A DNA stretch of 64,000 nt from Phoronis australis (Eukaryota > Phoronida > Phoronidae). The notes beneath the pieces were generated by a model. That model worked only from the letters and a program-made list of their open reading frames with translations. It was not told where the DNA came from and searched no databases. The stretch lies in the NCBI GenBank assembly GCA_002633005.1, contig NMRA01000014.1, positions 1,336,838 through 1,400,837 of the forward strand, read 5' to 3'. Below, piece after piece: positions 12,201-24,200 of this stretch. Numbering within the stretch: position 1 is the first letter of the stretch; each line of letters begins with the position of its first letter. Made by a program: the position numbers and the translations under genes.

Positions 12201-15200
12201 CTTCTCGTCACCCACTCTCAAATCAAGGGAGATTTTTGTTCTTACCGTAAGAAACCACTGACGTTAGCCCAATAAAAATCGCCAAAACGCAAGATCACGG
12301 CAAGACCTCGAGAGATATTGCTATGAGTATACACATAGGCCAACACACGCGAAATTTAACTTTAAGACGCTATAAACCGCCTGTTTTGGTGTTGAAAACA
12401 GCTTTCTTCACAAGTGTATTTGTGCTTCCAAAGTAACGCCATCGCATTCTCATCCTATATTTAATATGGAATGAGTTACAAAAATTGCCTGTAATTTCCC
12501 TGATGGCCATGGCTTGGCGACTCTTCAAAACTAATTGTCATGATGCATGATCTGAAGCAATGATATGAAGACCAGTCATTTCTTCTGAAGCCAAGACATC
12601 ATTTCTAACTTGATTAAGGAGGATGACAGAAGTCCGATTTTTATAAAGAATGTGGCCGGAATCAAAGGCTTTTGTCAGAAGGCACAGGTTTACTGTGTCT
12701 TTAATATATTTCTCGTTGGGTAGAAACAAAAATCAAATTAGGCTTTTTCACTCTCTTAACATCGGCCTGGTCGTATTCCTTAGCTGGATTGGGGCATATT
12801 TCTATTACCAAAACGAATTAAAAATAGTGCATTGTTACACATTGCCTGTGACTGAGTTGTTGGCTCATTCAGCTTGGTAATGAATTCAATATTGATACTA
12901 AGCGGTGAAATGCAACTTTAACTTAATTAAACGATCTGACAGTTTGGAACTTCCATTCATATCCATACTATGACTTGTAACAACCTAAAATTCACTAAGC
13001 TGCAGGTCAAAACTATTATAGAGTAGCACATGGTATCGAGTGATGGCCGCACAAAAAAGGCTGCTGTAGTCAAGCACGGATGTGCATGCATGCAAAACTG
13101 TTAGACGTATTTAATTCTTTAAAAAACACTAAACTTCACAATTAGTTTACTCTCGTAGATTCATTCGACTTGTTTTTCTTAGTTCACGTAGACGAGGCGC
13201 ACCCCAGCGCATACCACCGGCTGCGTTTAGCTTGACAGCTTTGTAATTTTGAATTCTTCTTATGCAGGGTCCATCGGCTGTTTTCCTAGGACCAATGAAA
13301 GTGGCATCTTCCAATTGGCATCAGTTCACATGACGATATCTCTTTGTATTGAGCAATGTCGGGCACACCATGCAGTGTTTGCTTCACTCCAGAACTCAAA
13401 CTGTTGGTGCGACGGTGAGACCCCACTGACGTTCGATAACTCAACGGGTGTAAACATGACGCATTGTTCACTACCATGCCCCGGTAATGAGGCTCAAAGG
13501 TGTGGAGGACCGTCCTTTCTTTCAGTCTTTAGAGTGGGTAAGATGAGTTTTATTTGACTTTAATTGAACTGTTTCTAGGAAAGTAACGACTGGCCTTTAG
13601 TTTTGGGAACCATTTCATGATGCAGGTACTGTACAACCAATACCTTATCGAAAAATACCGGCATCGAAATGAGAAGCACTCGGTGACAAAATCGCCTAAA
13701 AACTGATGGCCGATCAGGTAATTTTAAAAAAGCACCTAAATCCATCAACCAAGCTGTGGAACCAGAATTTTTTCCAGACTGACTGAAAATTTCAAAAGTT
13801 CTTCCCATTTACAAAAGTAATGACTTCGGACAAAAACGCAAATTATTTTACAACTCTCAGTTCGGTTTTAGATCTAATATACAGCTTATAATCATTGAGC
13901 TAACAGAATTGGTGTTTACATGTCTTTACAATGATTGTAACCGATCACTATTTTTATAGACTTATCAAATGCATTTGACACCATTACGAAACACGAAACT
14001 CCTTACTTAGTCTTAATGACATATCGAAATAAATTCATTTCCAAATTTTTACTACAGGTTTAAAAATAATTTACTTCCTTCTTATTTTTGGGACTGTAAT
14101 TTTACCGAACTCTATCAATTTTGTAGAATTACAAGAAATGTGATTAATTTTCCCATGTATAAGTGTTTGTTGCTGACTCGGATGGAATACGTCAATATCC
14201 GCCCGAAATATTATCTACCAGTTGTCGAAAATGGTTAAACGAGTACCTTTTTAGTAAACAGTTATCTTTTCCTCCCGATATCGTTGATAAAATCAGCCCA
14301 CATAGTAGTCATGTTTTCTCAAAGTGTTTTTTAAAAGTATTGTTGATTACAATGGTGTTTGTTCTCTTTATTGTTAGGTTTTAGTCGCAACTTACCTTCC
14401 CTTGGCTAATTCATATAATCACCATTCACTTTACTGTAAGGATTTTGAGGCTGCCATGTCAAGTTAGTAAATACAATTAAATACCAAATCATTGGATTTT
14501 ATTGGTATCGCATTCTTTCCACAGGTTAGATTAGACTATAAACATTAGTTTAGATTAGTTTTTGTAATATTAGATAAGACCATATTGCATTTTATGTTGT
14601 AACCGTGTCTTTATTCGGATACCTCTTGTCTATATTTATTGTGCATTTAAGTCACATTCAAAATTATTTTTTAAAGAAAAATGATGTTCACCACTCAGTG
14701 ACCCGTGCGATGATGAGAATCACAAGGTGTCGCTTTTATTTCACCACGAGCAATTCAGAAAGCGAGTATCAAAACTCTAGATGATTTGGGCGATCTTCTT
14801 AGTTGTTGTATTGACTGTTTAATCCTGTTATTTTCCATACGTTAGGCCAGTTTCAAACCGCCAAGTCTTGTCATGATCTGCAGCACAACAACGTCCTGCT
14901 GTCGAGCGAATATATAATTCAGTCGGAAAACGGAACGGAACATCGAAAAACATGTGACATGGGACCAGGTAATGTTTTTGTGCAACACTGCTTTGGTATG
15001 TTCCATTCAATAGAAAACTTCTGATGCGAGCCTACATCTTATACTAGTAGTAGCTGACCAACAACCCGAATTCTTTTGGGTTTTGGGATAGGCCGTGGTT
15101 GTTTGCCGTAAGTTCAGTGACCCCCGCAGTAGAGACGATGGTCAACCCGGCCATAGGTCTTCCATACGCCCGAATCTTTTCGATGAAGTATGCCTCGTCC

Positions 15201-18200
15201 TAATAAACGATCATGTTACTACAGGTACCTTTTGAGCAAAGAGGTACACTTTCCAGCTCGAAAAAATACTCTCGCAATCAAACTTTTTTATAGTACTTCG
15301 TTCCTGTTACCTAATTGGCAACTGACCGTTTTTGTAATACTCACGCCAGTAGTGGATATGTTATCATACAATGTGATTTTTTACTATATCTATAAACTAA
15401 AAGAACAAAGAATATGAATGATAATAAAACATAATAAAAATATTTTTATTGATCGCAGCGCTCGACGCTTAGCTAAACGGCAAGTCGCATTTGGCGACCT
15501 GGCAAAAATCCCAGGTCGCGAAACGGAGGTCGCCAAAACAGAAAATCCGGGCTCAGGCGTCCAAATTTCGAGGTCTCCTATCCTCCTATAATCCGACATC
15601 TTAAATGTCAATTGTCATATAGTGTTTGATTTTACGTTATTTCTGTTTCTGTTGACAAAGGACGTTATTATATCCGAAAATTTCAGTTGATCCATTCTTG
15701 TTGTTTTATTTACCTATTTGTATTCTACATTTCGTGAAACAATAGTATCCTTGGGAGGATCTGGATCGCCTTATTTAGTTTCAGATTTATTTTCTATGCT
15801 AATAAAATAACGTAAATCCTAACCAATCTCTTTTCAACTATAGGCGATGATATAATTCACCAAACAAAATTGATGTAACCATTCACATTAATTTTCCTCC
15901 GATTCTTTGGCACAAGTTGAGGTATGCTAAAGGAGAAAATGGGTGATCATGAGGCCAATAATTACAAAAATTCTTTAAGCTGAACAAAATTTCACCAGAT
16001 TGCCCAAATGAATATTCAATTCCAAGTTCACGCATACGTGATCTTATTAAGCAGTTCACGCACAGCATCCCCCCGCTCCTCCCGGATTATCCCCGTAAAT
16101 GCCTAAGAGTAGGCGTAACTTCATGTTCTAACTCAGGCAATTACATCGCCCTGGATGCCGCAGGCATACAGGGACGATAGTACATTACCACAAAAAGTTA
16201 CGAATTTCAAAATACAGGAAACAAAATCAAATGAAACGTGCATACATGCACATGGATTTGTAATTAACACATACCATATATATTAAGTCTGGAGACGACT
16301 CCGTCAAGCGCCGACAAATCGTTGAAAATCTGGTCGCACTAGAGTTTGCTCGAGTTTCTCTCACCGGATGCCATTTTGAGGACGTAACGCGAAATCACGC
16401 GTGTTGACGAATAAAAAGTCCAAGGGACACAAATCTTACAAATTTCCCCTGATACCTTCTTTCATGTGTCACGCCGCCAACGTCACGCGCTTTGCTCAAG
16501 GCACTCTCGGCGCGCTAGCCTTGTGACTCGGTTGAAATACTTTGTGATTCGCGCGTGTAGTGAAAAAGTTAATGGTGACCAAAAAAGTGGAGCTGGAATT
16601 CTTCGCCAAAGTCACCTAATTCTCGTAGCTAAACTTTATCGAAGACACCGATGCGCGTAGAAGTAGAAAGGACCGGCCTCAGTGAAGAAAGTAAGCGTTT
16701 TTTTAATGAAAAATTTTAAGTGTGGAACGTAATATATTTGACGGATTTGGCCTATTCACGGGACGAAATTGGAAGTATTGTAGCCCCCGGCCTAACCGGC
16801 TAGTCAACACTTAGCCCCTAGGGTTGGCCGATTAGGGGCTACGACTGAATACTTCCCATCGCTTTGTCAGTGTGCGAATTTCGTCCCCGTGTATTTTAAA
16901 CGGCCGGTACTCGGCGGTAGGCCAAATCCAACCATCGACCAGTAGTTTTCACCTCTTCAAAATACATGCCACGCTTAAAACTATCGCGGGCCAACCGAGG
17001 GGCTACGTGGCCTTTCTAACTCAAGTCGATCCTCCCGCCAGCGAACGAAAATGCACAGAACGCAAGAGACTGGTGGCGCGAATTTCGCCGATCTTGCACT
17101 GTTTTTACCGAACAATTCCGACTTTTGTCTGCTAACTTCCTGTTGTTATCATGTGGTGGGAAATGCGTGAATTCACGGAATCAAAAGAAATATTGTGAAT
17201 CGAAGGTATGTAGGAAAACTGTTAGTAATTTAAAGTTTGGAACGAATTTAGGGAGAACTGTTTGACTTTACTGGTCGCAGTTGGGAGTTCGTCACGAAGT
17301 TCGTGGCGACTTGGCGGCCACAGGTGGCAAAACACTGTGACTATCTAGGTCGCATCGTGGTCTCTGACAAGACAATGAAAAAGCGCAACACCCGGTTATG
17401 AGGGACGTGTCGAAAGTGAGGGATGCAATGGGTAAAATTCAGTTGAGAGATTTAAGGCACATACCTCTATATGACTGACACTAAGAAAATGAGTCTGAAA
17501 CATGTACGTGAGTTTACAAACAATGGAAATTCATCTTCTGAGAGCCAGAACTCATGGGATGTGGTAGGCAATGACCATCGCCTCGGGACAACAGAGGCGA
17601 TGGTCATTGCCTAGGGATGTGGTAACATAGACCAAGTCGGCACTGTGTAGCCCTGGCTGGACAAAGGAATATGTGGATCTGTCTGATAAAACTGGGGTCC
17701 TGTACAGTGGGGGGTCTGTTGGAAATTGTGTTCGATATGTTCTTTTCATCTTTGTAACTGTATTTTTGCCAATTCAAGAGTGTGGTAATTGTTATCTCTA
17801 ATCTGTATGTCGACAGTGGATTTAGGTCAAGTCATTAGGGAGGCCCATCATTTTCATTTTGTGATAACTGCATGCACCACCCGGCCAACTCGCGCACACT
17901 CACAAAAGTACATATGCCCACGATTAACACAGTGGCGGATCTAGGATACCGTAAGGGGGGGGGGCCAACGTGTTGCCTCGGGAAAAGTTCAGTGTTGGGG
18001 GGGCATGTGGACCTTCCGTTCACAAAATCTATCGGTGGACTAAAAATGGAAACACGATTCCACTGCGACCTGGGGTCTGAGCCCCCCTCAACCGATCCTA
18101 TAGTTAATGAATTACTCTATAGTTTCTCACGCTTCATGCTGGTGCTGTTCCATTTTACTTGCAGCAGGGGGGTGGCCGGGCCCCCTGGGCACCCCCCTAA

Positions 18201-21200
18201 ATATGCCTATGTAACAACAACATAATAAATACCAGAATATATTTCAATGTCATTTTTACTATTAATTTTTTGTTGGAGACGTGCACTGCTACCACCATGT
18301 TTCAATTAAGACTTAATTACTAGAATTAGTGCGAGTAAAACAAAGTTCGCGGACATATGACACTTTTATTGCGGAACAGAAAAGAGGCTAATTGGATACT
18401 AGCAATGCCATCTATTGACTGGCGATAATACTGTGCAATATTGAAACGGGGGACCCTGGGCCCTGCCCTTAATCTGCCACTGTGTCTTGTACTTACTTTA
18501 CAACTAAAGCATGTTATTTTCCGATTAATTTTGTTAAAGAAACATATATTACAAATGATATGTTTCGTGGAGATTAATTGAATATAAATGTTGGGGTAAT
18601 GGTCGGATATAAGTGCCAACAAAACCAGTTTTCTCCACTGAACAACAGGCATCAAACTGGTTCTCAAAATATGGGCTCGTTATATCCGACTATTGCTGAT
18701 TGTGAGTGTGAGTGCATGCTGGCACTATTGCAGACAATTTTGGAAAGTTTGCCAATTGGTTATTTGATTGAGTTTCTTCGCTATATGGCTTATCAGTTGA
18801 AGTTGTTACAGATTCCCTGTATCCTGTAGTGACCCTGTTTTGTTGCCCTTTTGTTGGTTACAAGGCTATGTTTTTATATCATATCCGTTGCCATCATCAC
18901 CATGCACCACCATCATCACTGTTGCCACCAGCACCATCATCCTTGACTGTTGTTGTGCTGTTCTCTAGAGTGTTTGCAAAAATGAAAATTTTCTGGCTAT
19001 GGGTACTCATCCAATTCTTTTAAAATTGTGTGATTATCATGATAATGGGGCAATATTTTTTTCCTGTCTTATTGTCAATGAACTCTCGCCAGTGTTTTGT
19101 GGTGTGTAACACATGTTTACATATGCATGGTCTGGTTATGAATTATTTGCAATAGACTGAGTAGATAAAAGTGCAGTCGGGTGTGTCCATTGTGAAGATG
19201 TTGTCAATTATTCATGGTTCATCTCTACCAAAGTAGAAAAAGTGAACAAATCCGCAATTGGAACATTAAGCACAGGCAGGTGTATACTTGCCAAGTGTGC
19301 TGATGGAGCTCCTGCGATCTGTTGTCTCTTTCTATCTCTGTTCAGCTGTCTACATCTTGTTGCTTTCAGTTGATGCATGTCCTTCATCTTGGATTTTTGA
19401 CAATGGAGCGTGTTACAAGTTTTATACTGGAAACAAGGACTTCTGGTCAGCTAGCGATTACTGTAGGTCATTTGGTGGTCACCTGTTGACAGTGCTCGAC
19501 CATCAGCATCAGTTAACTGTTAATGGTCTCCTTGACGCTGTGCGCTATTTTGACAATGAGAATTTATGGACACTTGGTGGCTACCTGCTTTCTGGTCAAT
19601 ACTATTCCTGGTCAGATGGAGCTTTGTGGCAATACGAAGATTGGTTGTCATCGGAGCCAAACACAAACAAGTCTTGTGTGGTGTATGACAGGGTCAACAA
19701 AGGCTGGGCCAGTGTTGATTGTGGCGATCGCTTGCCATTTATCTGTCAGATGCAGAGTAAGACTGAAAGAAAGAATGGTTGCTATGACATCCCAAGTCGT
19801 GAAGTATCTGTGTATGAGAATAGTTCTGGTAACACTGCTTCACTGTGCATTGAAACATGCAGAGTTAGCAGTAAACTGTATGCTGCTGTTACTGAAAGTG
19901 GATGTTACTGCACAGATGTTTTGACTTCTCAAAGGCCTTTGACACAGTGTGCCTCACCGTGTCCTGCTAATAAAGCTCAGCTATGTGGAAGTAACAATAC
20001 TGCTGCTTACTTCTATAAAATAGGTGAGTCAAACAGTGTTGTTTTTGTTTATATATGAGAGTTCACACTTTAACATAAAGGAGAAGGCATATTTGCTTAA
20101 AGTTATGTGGGACCTTGCCGACTTGCTGGTGTATTTAAAGAAATATCTACAAAGCTAGAGATTTTAACCCAGTAAGATTATATATTTTCTGAAAGTAGAA
20201 AGCAGTATAGTTAACACAACTTTCATTGAAAACATGACTAAACTTTTTGTTTGAAACCTTGGTACTGCATCACTCGTAGTGTCGAAACAATATCCTTTTT
20301 TTAGGTGTGCAGTTATGTAGCGAAACACTGAGAGACATTACAAACAAACAAATTAAAACACTAGTTATATTTCCAGACTGCATGTCTCATCATCAGCCAA
20401 TAAGTGTAATGACACTATGAGAGACTCGGTATCAAGCTTTCAAACAAAAAGTTTAGTCAAGATTTCAACGAAGTTTATTAAAGTAGACAGCCTGTAACTC
20501 GATTTTTGTCTTCTAATCTGCTAATAAATTGAATCATGTGACTGTCTTTTTAATAGAATTTAACAAAAAAGAAAGGTACATCCATACGAAAACAACGGTA
20601 TCAATTATGCGACCAAAATTTTACTTGATATAAATGTACAAATGAAATCTCAAAAAGCACCGTTTTCTAGATTATCGTTTTGCTATCCTTTTATTCCACT
20701 TATGAGTTTTTTCTTAAAAAATCGTATAAGTCCTGTTTTGATAGCCTTTCATGCAAAAGTGAAAATTTTCAAAACAATAATCCTAACAGCATTGATGAAA
20801 GCTAACCTGCTGTGGTTGAGACATAACAAAAATATATAACCGGTGTGGTAAACTTATGTAGTAACTTCTCTTGACAATATTACAGTGTTTTCCACAACAG
20901 AACATTCTATCTGGATCGGAATTACAAAATGCACGTACGTGTTTGAAAACCCATGTCCATAATGTGGAGAGTTTATGCGTTAAGTCTTGGAATAATGCAT
21001 GGAACAGGTACCAAAAGGCCAAATTGTTCTAAGCTCCAAAAACGTTAAACTCGTTGCATGGATTTTCAAACTTGACGCAAGGAAGCCAAACTCGTGGCAA
21101 GATTAAAACTTGAGGCAGTGAGTAGTCAAAACAGGTTGTGGAGAACATTGTATTGGAGTAAATTAAACTTCACAGTTTTCATTTTGCCTCCAGATTCTTA

Positions 21201-24200
21201 CCATCCTGCACGTGACTGTTCAACACTGCACAGAGGAGGTCTACCTTTGGATGGTGTCTACAGTATTGAGCTGGCTCTGTCTACTGGATCACTGTTACCT
21301 GTTAATGCTTGCTGTGAATTCTCTGGTATCACAACTTTGATTTACTCATTGATTGTATTCATTTTTGCATGGCAGTTAAAACAATGACATGGTCCGTATG
21401 CATTGATGTACTCAGAAGATGCTTGATTAACCAAGGGGATCAATCTTTTTTGGGTGAACAGAAATGGAAAGAATTGTTGAGTAAAATAAAGACAAAACTA
21501 TTATATGAAATAATAATACAAAAATATCCATCTCAACTTCAATATTTTTCTCGATGTTAAAGTATATTTTGATATGCAATATGATGCTGAGGTATTGATC
21601 TAGTTATTGATAGATTAGCTTGTAGCCTAGTTCTAGTGGTTTGTTTGTTCAGCTTTGGCTGGCCAGTGTTGAATGTGGTATTGTTTGATCTGTGGAAAAG
21701 ACAAGGCAGTGGGAGACACTGTGCATCGTGGGCCCGGAAGGGAAAGCATGGGCCTTGAAAGTTATAATTTTAGTTATGGCATCCATATCCTTTTTTTAAC
21801 CAAAGCTTCAAATTTGCACTCCATAAAAATGCAGAGAAAAATATACCATCTGAAAAATGGGTACCATCGCTATAACAAAATTTCCAAAATTTGAGCACGA
21901 TTTCAGTGACATTTGGGGAGTATCCACTTTGCACTATGTGCACTCTGACTCTACTTTATTGTAGTGGTGGTAATTTGTCTAGTGCAAGAAATGGAGGATT
22001 TCACCTTCAGCAAAACTTATACTAGTGACTTCCATGGTTCTTTTTCAATTGCATTTCTTTTTCAATTGCATTGTGGGACGCTTAAATCATTGCAAACTTG
22101 GAGATGCGTACAATTAAACGTAGGGTGCATTTCATAGATCTATGCAAGAATTTAGCGAGTAAAGCTTGTCTGATCATATGCTTCATTTTTAAAGCATGAC
22201 AATATTTACTGAAGTCATTCGTAATCTTGGATTGTTGCGAGTTTCTTGGATCTACTGAATGCTGACCTGGGGTTTTAGTCGAAAGTTTTTAACTTCTGCG
22301 TGGATTTGCTCAAAGTTTATGTGTTCTTTTGATGCATTTGTTGCTCATTTCAATTGCTTATCGTGCGATTGTTGTTCAGTAATATTCACACCAAAATGCA
22401 TGTTTCAGTAGACCTGTGCTTTCAATTATGGTGAATTTGAGTGATAAGTGTTGTTTTTGTTTATCACAGAGTTATCTGCGATGTGACGGAATGTTTATGA
22501 GCTAACAACCATCCCACAATGCACTTGAAAAATGAAAGCTGTGCTGTAGGTGAAATTTCCCGAATTCAGAGTGCAACTGATAATCTCAAGAGTTGCTTTG
22601 TTAATCATTAGGTGATTGGCTCAATCTATTGATTGACCAATTAGTACTCTATTGATTACTTGTTATGTAAATACTTGATTTTTGTGTTTCAGCTAGGTTA
22701 CTATATATACTTTCCCTTTTGTTTTATATTCATTTGTTTCTTCTTTTTATTCCTCCTCTTTGGCTAAACATGGTTTTGAAATGCAAGTCAGTGTTTCGAG
22801 TTTACTTTCATTTTCAGACCCTGCAGTAACTGGAATCCATGTTAATGGCCATTGTTACTATTTGCACAATCAATCTATGACTGTGCTTGAAGCCAGACGG
22901 TTCTGTCTCTCCATCAATAGTCTCATCGGAGTTGTCAACAACCATATTGAAAAGCAAGACTTTATCGACTTGGCTGATAAGTTTTCGCAGCAGCCTGTGT
23001 CCAGTGAGTGGTTTGCCGGCCTATTTGATGTCTATGGTGCTGGTAGAGTCACTGCATCAGATGGCCAGCTGGTTGACTTTGACAACACCACTTCTTCTTA
23101 CAACAGAGACTGTATTATTGTGAATTCTGATGGATTGTTCTCCAACAACAGTTGGACCTACAATGCAAACCCAATTTGCGAAGTCCATCCAGGTTAGTTT
23201 TGTAGTTTTTTCATATCATTCAATGCCTTTTCCTGACATGTTTTGTTTTCTGCATACTTACGAAATGTTTTAGAAAAAATTGCACTTGTCAAAAAGTACT
23301 AAGATTTTCTTATGTTGCGATGGTACTTTCTGTACATTTACAATGCACAACAATTCATTGATAATTATGTTGCAGGAGTTGATTACACTAGTCTGTACAA
23401 AGTTAGTGGTGATCAGTGTGTTACCTGACCATCCTACTAATACTGTACATTGTCACTACTTAAGGTGGCATGTCTCTTGTGTCACTATAGGTATAAAATT
23501 GTTGCTGTTATGGAAGATTGGTGTACCCCATAGTTTCCTCATGATATTGATATGTTGTTCTGTTATGTCATTTAGTGTCCGCATGATACTGAAAAGTTGT
23601 TCTGGTGTGGCTCGTAGTGTCCACATGAGATTGAATAGTTGTTCTGGTGTGTCTCATAGTGTCCACATGAGATTGAATAGTTGTTCTGGTGTGTCTCATA
23701 GTGTCCACGTGATACTGAAAAGTTGTTCTGGTGTGTCTCATAGTGTCCACATGAGATTGAATAGTTGTTCTGGTGTGTCTCATAGTGTCCACATGAGATT
23801 GAATAGTTGTTCTGGTGTTTCTCATAGTGTCCATATGAGATTGAATAGTTGTTCTGGTGTGTCTCATAGTGTCCACATGAGATTGAATAGTTGTTCTGGT
23901 GTTTCTCATAGTGTCCACATGAGATTGAATAGTTGTTCTGGTGTGGCTCGTGGTGTCCACATAACAAGGACAAGTTGTCCTGGTGTGCTCCATGGTCTGC
24001 TCCATGGTGTCCACACGACTGGCGAGTTGTTGTGGCTTATTTATTGCTTGATCATATTGTTCATGTTGTAGGCTACAAAGGCTGCTATAGTGTGTCTGGT
24101 GAGGAGCCCACAGTGTCCAGCAGTGTCCACATGACAGTGACCGGTTGTATTGAGTTCTGCCGTGGTCGCGGTGACCATTACGGTGCTGTCTCAGGCCATC

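Larger units (their letters stand above)
14969..19369 (+). other. intron 6 (4.4 kb) with several fold-back elements
   Basis: It holds a MITE-like inverted repeat (16742-16930), a 49-bp hairpin insertion (17556-17622), repeat-like G-rich DNA around 17930-18190 and 18430-18490, and a small MITE (18601-18691). No phase-compatible exon was found. Open frames at 16872 and 17872 are non-coding by content. Confidence 0.55.

Noticed and set aside
17872-18225. A 117-codon plus-strand frame
   Set aside because: It runs through G-rich dispersed-repeat DNA (GTGGCGGATCTAGG type) with no domain and no fitting splice sites.
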